From Bolinopsis microptera (taxonomy: Eukaryota > Ctenophora > Tentaculata > Lobata > Bolinopsidae), in contig NC_087072.1 in NCBI RefSeq assembly GCF_026151205.1, positions 15,662,169-15,726,168 of the forward strand: a stretch of 64,000 bases of DNA, written 5' to 3'. Under the pieces are notes generated by a model. That model had not been told where the DNA came from. It saw only the letters and a program-made list of their open reading frames with translations, and ran no database searches. The position numbers and the translations under genes were made by a program. Each line of letters opens with the position of its first letter. Within the stretch, counting starts at the first letter, position 1. Below, piece after piece: positions 12,301-24,300 of this stretch.

Positions 12301-15300
12301 CAGACGCGATGCTACTTTGAGTAGTACTCAGATGGTAGTTTACAATTAAGAGCAATGGATGCGAGTGAAACTTATTTACTAGTCTAGTCAAGTAGTCATG
12401 ATTTCCCGTGGCTCCTACCCTCAGAATAACAAATGTGTGGGACCGGGAAACTTTGGGTGCTTAGTCGACGTTCACCGGTCCCTGGTGGTCACAACAATGT
12501 AAGAAAAGCACCTGATTGTGTGACGAGGTCGAACGCATTAAAAACCGTCCCCTCTGCAGAGTAGGTAATTACTGATAAATACTGACCACCTGCGAAAAGA
12601 AGATCCAAATAAACGACTTATATAAACTTTTACCTATTTTGTAAAATGCAGATCCTAGTCGAGACAGGACCCGGATTCTAAGACATTAACCAAGTAAAAC
12701 GGCCAGCTGCAGTTGTCACATGTCAGCGTACGGTGCCAGCCGACGCTTCACGGCACAATTTAATAATCGCATACTCTAACGGTTCGAACGTGCATGCTTA
12801 CCCGGTCCTAATCTCTATGATCTCTATAATCTCTATTTGATAATTTAAGCAAAAATTACTGTTAATGATTTTATCTTATTGGAATTCATGGAGTGCTGCC
12901 AGCTGCTCAATCTGATTCGTGATTAGGCTGTAATTCTACAAGAGCGTCCATCAATATGAAGTCATCGATCTTTATTAAGGTCGTGGGTAGAACATGACAC
13001 ATGGCTGTTGAGATCGTTAAGAAATCGGGTAAAATTGCACGATCAAACACATTTTATTTCAAATGAAACCGCGATTATCCGCTTATTGTCTATTGATTCG
13101 TGTAGAAAAAACAAAACCCAATTCAAATTATGTTAAATGCGAACTGATTTAGATTCTAGCGAGTCGGAAATTTGGTTGGGATGATTACCGTGCTCCTGGT
13201 AACGTTTACAGATGCACATGGTAGATAGTCGGTATATGCATATGGTCGGTTAACTTTTGAAGGTCGACTTACTCACGTGCGGCTTGAAAATTCACATTTT
13301 AATAGACTAATATGTCACGTAGAGACCCAAAAATGTCATCCAAAAGAATTTATCAACTGAAACCAACTGAAGTATCCTTACAGGTTCCAAGTACCCTGAA
13401 GAGTTTGTTAAAGTGCTCGGCGCAGCTGCGACTCATCTTGGCAACAACCCAAGTGATGAGCTCCGGAAATGTATTTGCACGTGTTTGGAAGTGCTGAGTG
13501 TCCGGTGTGTCGCGCATTTGCCGGATCTTGTGAAGATCTCTATTGGGAATCTACAGGATAACAGTGCGGTTTTGTCGGCCGTCATTTCAACTGTTCCTCA
13601 GTTCACCTCTGCTTACATATCCGACATTCTTGTCGCTATGTCCAAGGTGAGTTTATCGTAAATATTACTCGGACAGTGTTCCAGCTTTGGTTGTTTATAT
13701 GTTTGAAACAATGATGTTCGCGAATTTTGGGATTTGATTTTTGCCTGAATTTTTAAAGTCACTGTTTATTATTTCAGGTTTACAGTGATAATTTATCAAA
13801 ACTGAGTGCTGAAATTGGGGGTGGAATTAAGTTAAGGGTCCTTCTTCCTGCTGTGATAAACGCAATCGACACACTACTCGACTCATCTGCTCATGGTGAA
13901 TATATTATGTTGAAATGATAAAACAATCCCAACAATATATGAAATATTTATCATTATATTATTATCAAAAGAGAAAAATATTATCATTCGAGAAGGATAC
14001 AAAACCTTGTTATATTCATTACTATTAGTTTATAGCTATACTAGGCCAGCGAATTAGCATAGACTGTTTAAATGGTTAATTATTAATTAATTATCATCAA
14101 TAATGATATTTGTTGGCTCTCCACCCATTTGGGCCTTGTCATGGCAAAAAAGGCGGGCTTTAATAATTTGATTGCCCATTTATCTCCTACATCCACGTAA
14201 TATAACTGTGGAATTGGATTAAACATAAGTATGAAGCTTATAAACATAGCCTATAAGCATAGTGGATGTCAAAACTAATTGTATAGGTTACCAGATTAGG
14301 CTACTCAATGCTTATCGAAATTGAAACGCCAAAAGAAATTATCAATTACTACGTATGATCAAAGGGGCGCACTAAAACATATTTAATTTTAATTGTCTGT
14401 AACATCAACTTCAGACCTGCGCGCAGTAACGGACACGCTGAGGAAGTGTATTGAGCAGAACGTGACTCATGACATCAAGAACCAAGTTACTGATATCAAC
14501 ACCATCTTCGTGAAGTTACTATCCTACAGGGATACAACCACCAGGTCAGTTAGGGGGAGTGAGAGTAGTTACTATCCTACAGGGATACAACCACCAGGTC
14601 AGTTAGGGGGAGTGAGAGTAGTTACTATCCTACAGAGATACAACCACCAGGTTAGTTAGGGGGAGTGAGAGTAGTTACTGTCCTACAGAGATACAACCAC
14701 CAGGTCAGTAAGGGGGAGTGAGAGTAGTTACTATCCTACAGAGATACAACCACCAGGTTAGTTAGGGGGAGTGAGAGTAGTTGCTATCCTACAGAGATAC
14801 AACCACCAGGTCAGTTAGGGTGAGTGAGAGTAGTTACTATCCTACAGGGATACAACCACCAGGTTAGTTAGGGGGAGTGAGAGTAGTTGCTATCCTACAG
14901 GGATACAACCACCAGGTCAGTAAGGGGGAGTGAGAGTAGTTACTATCCTACAGAGATACAACCACCAGGTTAGTTAGGGGGAGTGAGAGTAGTTGCTATC
15001 CTACAGGGATACAACCACCAGGTTAGTTAGGGGGAGTGAGAGTAGTTGCTATCCTACAGGGATACAACCACCAGGTTAGTTAGGGGGAGTGAGAGTAGTT
15101 ACTATCCTACAGAGATACAACCACCAGGTTAGTTAGGGGGAGTGAGAGTAGTTGCTATCCTACAGGGATACAACCACCAGGTCAGTTAGGGTGAGTGAGA
15201 GTAGTTACTATCCTACAGAGATACAACCACCAGGTCAGTTAGGGTGAGTGAGAGTAGTTACTATCCTACAGGGATACAACCACCAGGTTAGTTAGGGGGA

Positions 15301-18300
15301 TTGAGAGTAGTTACTATCCTACAGGGATACAACCACCAGGTCAGTAAGGGGGAGTGAGAGTAGTTACTATCCTACAGAGATACAACCACCAGGTTAGTTA
15401 GGGGGAGTGAGAGTAGTTGCTATCCTACAGGGATACAACCACCAGGTTAGTTAGGGTGAGTGAGAGTAGCTACTATCCTACAGGGATACAACCACCAGGT
15501 TAGTTAGGGGGAGTGAGAGTAGTTGCTATCCTACAGAGATACAACCACCAGGTCAGTTAGGGGGAGTAAGAGTAGTTGCTATCCTACAGGGATACAACCA
15601 CCAGGTCAGTAAGGGGGAGTGAGAGTAGTTACTATCCTACAGAGATACAACCACCAGGTTAGTTAGGGGGAGTGAGAGTAGTTGCTATCCTACAGAGATA
15701 CAACCACCAGGTTAGTTAGGGGGAGTGAGAGTAGTTACTATCCTACAGAGATACAACCACCAGGTCAGTAAGGGGGAGTGAGAGTAGTTACTATCCTACA
15801 GAGATACAACCACCAGGTTAGTTAGGGGGAGTGAGAGTAGTTGCTATCCTACAGGGATACAACCACCAGGTTAGTTAGGGTGAGTGAGAGTAGCTACTAT
15901 CCTACAGGGATACAACCACCAGGTTAGTTAGGGGGAGTGAGAGTAGTTGCTATCCTACAGAGATACAACCACCAGGTCAGTTAGGGGGAGTGAGAGTAGT
16001 TGCTATCCTACAGAGATACAACCACCAGGTCAGTAAGGGGGAGTGAGAGTAGTTACTATCCTACAGAGATACAACCACCAGGTTAGTTAGGGGGAGTGAG
16101 AGTAGTTACTATCCTACAGGGATACAACCACCAGGTCAGTAAGGGGGAGTGAGAGTAGTTACTATCCTACAGAGATACAACCACCAGGTTAGTTAGGGGG
16201 AGTGAGAGTAGTTGCTATCCTACAGAGATACAACCACCAGGTTAGTTAGGGGGAGTGAGAGTAGTTACTATCCTACAGAGATACAACCACCAGGTCAGTA
16301 AGGGGGAGTGAGAGTAGTTACTATCCTACAGAGATACAACCACCAGGTTAGTTAGGGGGAGTGAGAGTAGTTGCTATCCTACAGGGATACAACCACCAGG
16401 TTAGTTAGGGTGAGTGAGAGTAGCTACTATCCTACAGGGATACAACCACCAGGTTAGTTAGGGGGAGTGAGAGTAGTTGCTATCCTACAGAGATACAACC
16501 ACCAGGTCAGTTAGGGGGAGTGAGAGTAGTTGCTATCCTACAGAGATACAACCACCAGGTCAGTAAGGGGGAGTGAGAGTAGTTACTATCCTACAGAGAT
16601 ACAACCACCAGGTTAGTTAGGGGGAGTGAGAGTAGTTACTATCCTACAGGGATACAACCACCAGGTCAGTAAGGGGGAGTGAGAGTAGTTACTATCCTAC
16701 AGAGATACAACCACCAGGTTAGTTAGGGGGAGTGAGAGTAGTTGCTATCCTACAGGGATACAACCACCAGGTTAGTTAGGGTGAGTGAGAGTAGCTACTA
16801 TCCTACAGGGATACAACCACCAGGTTAGTTAGGGGGAGTGAGAGTAGTTGCTATCCTACAGAGATACAACCACCAGGTCAGTTAGGGGGAGTGAGAGTAG
16901 TTGCTATCCTACAGGGATACAACCACCAGGTCAGTAAGGGGGAGTGAGAGTAGTTACTATCCTACAGAGATACAACCACCAGGTTAGTTAGGGGGAGTGA
17001 GAGTAGTTGCTATCCTACAGAGATACAACCACCAGGTTAGTTAGGGGGAGTGAGAGTAGTTACTATCCTACAGAGATACTACCACCAGGTCAGTAAGGGG
17101 GAGTGAGAGTAGTTACTATCCTACAGAGATACAACCACCAGGTTAGTTAGGGGGAGTGAGAGTAGTTACTATCCTACAGAGATACAACCACCAGGTCAGT
17201 AAGGGGGAGTGAGAGTAGTTACTATCCTACAGAGATACAACCACCAGGTTAGTTAGGGGGAGTGAGAGTAGTTGCTATCCTACAGGGATACAACCACCAG
17301 GTTAGTTAGGGGGAGTGAGAGTAGTTACTATCCTACAGGGATACAACCACCAGGTCAGTTAGGGGGAGTGAGAGTAGTTACTATCCTACAGAGATACAAC
17401 CACCAGGTCAGTTAGGGGGAGTGAGAGTAGTTGTTAAAACACACCCCCTTCTTAAACATGATCAAACATTTTACCGAAAAAAATATTCATAATCGTTTTT
17501 TAAAAAGATGTATATCTTTAATGACGCCCCCCTTTCAGCTTCACTCAAGAAACGGAGGACGAGGTAATATCATGTTTTGTTGGGCTGGTGTACAAGCTAA
17601 CTGAGAAGGAGTTCCTTCCTCTGCTAGTGAGATTACTCGAGTGGTCTAACGGGTCTCTGGAGAGGAGCATTACTTTCTACAACCTTTCTGCTCATCTCTC
17701 AGATAAACTTCAGGTCGGTCAACTCTCCTCCATTACACCGTACACTATTAAATTGCTGTTATCCCGGGAATTTGTCTTAACTATCTTTCGACTTCTTAAT
17801 ATGACAGGCATTTTTTCGTAATACTTTGAATGTATGGAATCCTTGTGTTATTATAATACATGATAGGACGAGGAATGAGGATTCATACCTTTTTGACCTA
17901 CTGTATAGTAATAACATAGTAATACTGCATGTACTTTAATAACGTATTATTGACAGGGACTGTTTTTATTGTTTAGTGGTTCGATCTACCTCAATCTTGT
18001 GGAAAAGCTTCAACAATGCAAACCTCCTGTTCAAACCGAAGGTAAGATTAAGCATTTGAACATTCTCTGCATTTTTCGTTAATAATACAATTACGAAATC
18101 TTTGCTTATTGCTACTAAAACTAAAATAATAATTTATGAAGTCTAACATGAAAATAATCCCATCAATAACAATTATCACCTGTAGCTCAACACTCAACAG
18201 CAATAAATCAACAGCTACTACAAATTATAACATCACTATAAATTATATTAATATTAACTAAACTTGATTATCTTAATATTATTCTCCACTTGGGCCAAAG

Positions 18301-21300
18301 TTATTCTCATCCAACTCAAAATTTCCTATCAAGGGATCGGCAATTTCATTATTTTGCAACGACTGCCCTCTGTCAACTCTCACCTCATCGATAGGCCGAC
18401 CGTTTTTCAGCTGACTAGACTGTCTTATAAATGTCTCTGATGCCCTTCTCATTAACCGTATCATGTCCACCTCTGACCTGGTATTTTGCTTCATAATCTT
18501 ACAAGTATCCTCCACCAGCTGCTTGGACACTAAGTTAGCATAGTAGTTCCTCAACCCCATCAGCTCATCATGTGTACCTCTCTCCTTTACCTCCCCATCC
18601 TTTAAACAGATAATCTCATCTGCGTGCCGTATTGTGCTCAGTCTGTGGGCTATCACTATGGTTGTTTTCCCTGCCATTAACTTATCCAGTGCTTCCTGGA
18701 CATCTCTCTCGTTCTGTGCATCCAGGGCTGAGGTTGCCTCGTCCAATATCAAGATCTCTGGATCTCTCATCGCTGCTCTGGCTATGGCTATCCTCTGTTT
18801 TTGTCCTCCTGAAAGCTGTAAACCACGTGCTCCTGCAAACGTCTCCATTCCACTACGAAACTTGTTAATAAAATCACAATTTGCTAACTCAGCCGCGTTT
18901 TTAATTCTGCTATTGGTGACTTGATCTGGAAATACTGCACCGTAGGAGATGTTATCCATTAGGGTGGTGCTCATAAGGTTGGGGTTCTGACTCACAATCG
19001 CCATCTTCCCATGCAGCTCTGCCAAATTAAAGTTCCTGATATCCTTGCCACCAATAGTTACCTTGCCTTGTTGTGGGTCGTATAGTCTCATTAATAGCTT
19101 GGCAATCGTTGTCTTACCACTGCCAGAATCACCCACGATTGCTGTCATCTTCTTGCGCTGGATTTTCAGGTTTAACCCTGAAAAAACTTTCTCACCGATC
19201 CGGGTGGGGTACCCAAAGTTAACATTTTCAAACTGTATATCCTCCTCCAGTGAACCTACTGTATCTTTGCCGGAAACCACCTCAGAAGGTGTTGACATGA
19301 ACTCCACATAATTTTCTACCTTTGATAAGTCTTCTTCAAAAAGCTCTATTTGAGAGTTTAGACACGTAAACTGATGTTGAAACCTATCAAACAAGATGTA
19401 AAATATCATGAACTCTCCGGGCCTAAAAACAGATTCCACGGCTGTTGCTTCGTAAGCAATCATTAAAGCTAACAAAAGATATTTAAAAGCATGTTCAACA
19501 AATTCATTCTGGATTCTATTGAGCACAAGCTTCAGTTCACATGAAATCCAGCTACTTTCTGCCACTTTCTGTTCCTTGATGTGAAGTTTCTCTTGGGAGA
19601 ATTGCTTTACAGTCGATACCATGTCCAGAGCCTCGTTAATAAGATCCTCTGCAGAAGAAGCTAGTTTAGTCCGACAACGCTGTAACCTCATCGCCTCCCT
19701 CTTTCCTGGCATAAGATAGAGAATGTTAAAAAGTATTGTGAATAAAACTACAGCTCCTCCGATTTGAAGGTTCTTTTTCACCATGTAGACTCCACTCGCA
19801 AATATTCCCAGAAGATGGGCCAAAGCGTAGGGGAAATTCCAACTTATCAAACGGGAGACAGAATGAATGTTGCTATTATTATTCAGATCAGCTAGAGTGT
19901 GAGAGTCATGATATCCTTGGTGCAAGAACAGCGCTTTCTCCAGAGATTTCGTCCTCAAAGCTCCCATAATTCCGTACAGTCCGCGAATGTGAATATAAAC
20001 ATTTCCAAGGTACACTAACCGCTCTAACAGTACCATCAACACAAAACTAACCAACATTGACTTGATATAATCGAACCTGCTGTCCTGATTACACTCCAAA
20101 AAGGTTCGACAGAGAGTGTTAGCATAGATATTCTGGTTGATAACTGTAGTGTTGTCGGACAAAGTTGAGATGATATTCCCAGTTAAGTTTAAAATCTCTA
20201 ATTCCAGAACTTTGCTGCATATGACCATCACGGTTACAACAATCATTCTAATCGTGTCTCGTTTGGTTAGGAGAGCTTTAGAGACTGCTGAGAGGACAGC
20301 TGGTATTGATAGTTTGGTAGTGTGCTCCTTCATGTTGAGGTATATCCCCCTTTCCTCGGCTACTGAGATCAGGTGGGCTGTCATATTAGCAGATCCGGTC
20401 TTGTTAAGGATAACGTTCTGTTTGGTATCAAGATACAGCGCCCCGCGCCCTGCCTTCATACTACACCTGGCAATGATCTCCTTCCACCAGTTTGCTGCTT
20501 CTTGTCGGTCCGAGAACTCTTTAATTTCCACATCCTCCTCCTTAGTACCCAGATAGATCACATTAAACCAATCTTTATCAGCCGTACTCTCCTCACCACA
20601 AGGCTGCTGCTCAAACCCGATTAACTTGCCAGACTTTATCTTCAACGAAAGTATCTCCATCCCATCATCAGCTGTTATTGTGGTCCGTTTGTGTTTGGGT
20701 GTTCTCGAGCACACAGGCTCGAAGGAGAAGGTCCTGCCTCGGCTGGTCTCCAGTTCTAGTGCTGCTCCTGCCCATCTCCTGTTCTCCAGTGTTTCGTGTG
20801 TTACTCGTGCCTGATTTGGATGTAGTTCTGTTTTAGAAAGTGTCCGCAACACATCAAATTAAGTTGCTCAATACTGTCGAATACTATGTGTTGCTAGCGG
20901 AAAATTTCAATAGGTCAATCAGAAATTATATTCTGTATTCTTTAACCGGAATATTAATTATGAGAGCCCATAGAAATAAAACAGTAAAATAAAATTTGCA
21001 TACCAAATATTCATTTTCGGAGAAAACGATTGTCTTTCCGCGAGATTTCCCCCCTCCTAGACCATAGGACCACACGCTGTCATCATCGTATGTAATTATG
21101 ATACTGTCAATTACTTTTACACCTGCACATATTTATGCGTTATGATCATCCCGTACGCGTAAATCATTTTCTCGGCAATTTGGAAAAATGGAAATCTAAC
21201 AAACAATGAATTTAATGAATTGACAAGCAAGCATTTAACGTAACACACAGAGTGCAAACCTTGAACTTCTATTTTTCTGATCCGATACTCCGCTTTAATT

Positions 21301-24300
21301 TTGGTGACTTTGTTCTCCATGATTGATATAAGCTATGACCTCTGTACTGATTCATGAACTTCGACGAACTTGCTCGATGCAAACAACATAAAGGATATGA
21401 ACCCCCTTCTGAACTTTGAAGATATATAAGTGAATATTGATCAAAGTGAGATATTAATCTCGGATTATATTTCAAAGGCACGTAGTAACATACGTGAGAT
21501 CACGTAAAATAAACGATTTCTAATCCAATCATGGAATTATATCTGGGAAATAAATTGAATTGCAGCTAATCTTGAGTACAGAGACCATTAAGACGATTGG
21601 AATATTTGTGGAATGTGGACCCCCTTCCTAAAAATGTATACATTTGACAGGCCCTGATTTCAACACCTAGCCACTTTTACCGACCCGCATCTCAGGGTGT
21701 ATTTTATGGACGGCCACAAGAATACATGAAAGTGACGACAAAACAATTGGACACGTATCAGCAGAGAACCGAGATTAGTCAGGCTATGTTCTAAGTGATT
21801 CCAGATAATCGCGATGATATCATTACGTAAGGATTCTGCTGGCATAAACAGTAATATTGTAACTCAATTGTCAGTTTCACACTAAGTAAGGGTGTAAAGC
21901 ACATATCAAATATCCAGACAGATGTACAGGGAAGGTAAATGGTAATGATAATAATTACTTAATTATCATGTACCCTAACACCTAATTCTAAAACTTGTGT
22001 ACTATTGCATGTACTGTACATATTGCACCGATTAGGGATAAACGTGTCATCAAAGCCCGTGCCTATTTACTGTCCACGTTAAATTTTAAAAAGCCGAATT
22101 TCCTAGATTTTCATTAAAAAGTTGTTGTTCTATTAATACTGGTCTAAAAAGGAGCTGAAAGACTCCACATAGCTACACCCAAGGGCTCAATATATACACT
22201 CAAAATATATACACTTATACAATGCAAACACTAAAAATAGGAGAGAAGTACAACAGACCTCCGGAGTCCCTAAGTTTAACAGGGTATCGAAACTGCCAGA
22301 TTTCGCACAAGCTCATTACTGCAGTCATTTCATGCGGTGTATACATACGATTCTTTATTTATATCAAGTGTCTCTTTATTTATATCAAGTGTCTCGTAAT
22401 TTACCTATATCAAGTGTCTCTAATTTTATATCAAGTGCACAACAAATTGGATTTTCCCGTACTTTATCCCCCTTCATCATTTAGAGTTGAATTTAACGAG
22501 CGAGCTACCAATTTACTATAGCTACTACTATATTTTCGTAATTGTATCACCTTTTTTCCCGCAGAGTTTACAAGCAAGAAAGTCAAGTTATCCTCTGGAT
22601 CTGATCTGGCTATGTACACACTAAAAACCCTTTACAACATGCTGAGATATGACACTGCTCATGGCTTCATAACTGCTGACAGGTGAACTTGTTTGGACCA
22701 CTTACTGCTTACACCACTAACACTGTTCTTTACACTTATTATAGAACAATAGAAATACGTGCATTATACGATGAAGACACGCACATTGCGCGGCTTTTAA
22801 TTGATATGCTAATTGCATTGCAATGTTAATTGCATGGTCATGTTAATTGTTAATAGTGTTGTAACGATGTTCATAGCTAGGTGTTGGGGTCGATTACCAA
22901 TTTATTGGTTATCCTGATATTTTATATTATGGCCTGGGTTTTTTATCATAGTAATGAGAACGTCCATGAATCAGACGTGGGCGCCGCCGAAAATGCTGCA
23001 GCGGCGGCGTGAGGCCGTATTTCACTCGGCGGCGGCGGCGTATCGGCGGCTGGAACCAATTTTTTGGCAACATAGTCATTGTACCACTGACTGACATCTT
23101 ATAAGCTAATGTACACTTTGTATGCTAAGGTTCATTTCAAAATTGAATGACGATTTGAAAGAGCAACTATTTATACTCTGTTCAGCAACAAGCAAATATT
23201 TGGCTACGATAACGGCACAACTGATGTTACGAAATGTAGTTTCAAATTCTTTCGCGTCGCGTGTCATTCATTTTTTTAACTGTTTAGGCAAAAATTTGAC
23301 ATTCGGCGCGCCGATCGAAATTTATCAGCGGCGGCGGCGTGTCGAATTTATCGGCGGCGGCGGCGTACCGGCGGCGGCGCCCACGTCTGCCATGAATGTA
23401 ATTTCTTTAAAAATGCGCATATAATACGCCAACAACCATCGTATTCAAAATACGTGAAAAATACGGCAAAAACGGCTAGCACAAGAAGTATAACGTCAGT
23501 ACATTATGAGCTGTTATCGTTAATATCAAAACTTTATGTTTTCACCCTCTATATTATATCAATATTATTACATGCACGTGCAGTGCATAATAGGAATTGT
23601 GATCGTAACTTCCAGTACGTTCATAAGCAATTAGCATTTTCACTTTAATCGGCTTATATCCGTCATTACTTTCTCAAACTATTTTACGTAAAATACGCCC
23701 CCACTTTTAAAAGTACGTTAAAATACCTATCCTTTCTCCCGGAACATTACAGATACTGTGGTTATTGTATTGAGCCCACTACATTTCGTCCCGCTTTGAC
23801 ACTAACACACTGATAATGTTAACAATGTACCGCAGGTTTGACACTCTGTTACCAGTCCTGCTCGATCTGATCACCCTGCCAGATATCACCCACCTCACAC
23901 CCGCACTAGCTCACCTCCCCATCGCTGCTAACTCTGATAGGCTCTGGAAACAGTTCAACTTTCAAATACTCAACCAGTCCAAGTCTCTGCTGCCAACGGT
24001 ATGTGTTTTGTGTTTTAGACATTTTAATTGGCTGTAACAATAAGTTTTGTACGTGTGCATTGTTCTTTGAATTTAGCTTGATTTGCACTGAAGATTCTGA
24101 AGAATTCGGGAGATGAACAGAAGACATTCCAAATAATTGATTTTAACTTTAAGGTACGACAAAATGTTGTTTCAATCTACAAAGAGTTCATCATAAAGCT
24201 GGGACAGGACTACGGTGTCCTTCTGCCAGACTCGCTGCCCTTCATCGCCGAACTTCTGGAAGATTCTGATCCGACAGTCGAGGAGATAACTCACCAGATA

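Noticed and set aside
14393-14659. An 88-residue frame continuing from the HEATR1 exon into the minisatellite
   Set aside because: Only its first part, up to 14544, is exon; the remainder is read-through into the repeat and stops.
14515-17429. CRISPR-like repeat array
   Set aside because: There are no variable spacers; it is a contiguous 53-bp tandem repeat in a eukaryotic intron.
20626-20814. Plus-strand frames across 18632-20814
   Set aside because: They are antisense shadows of the ABC transporter gene, whose motifs are unambiguous on the minus strand.
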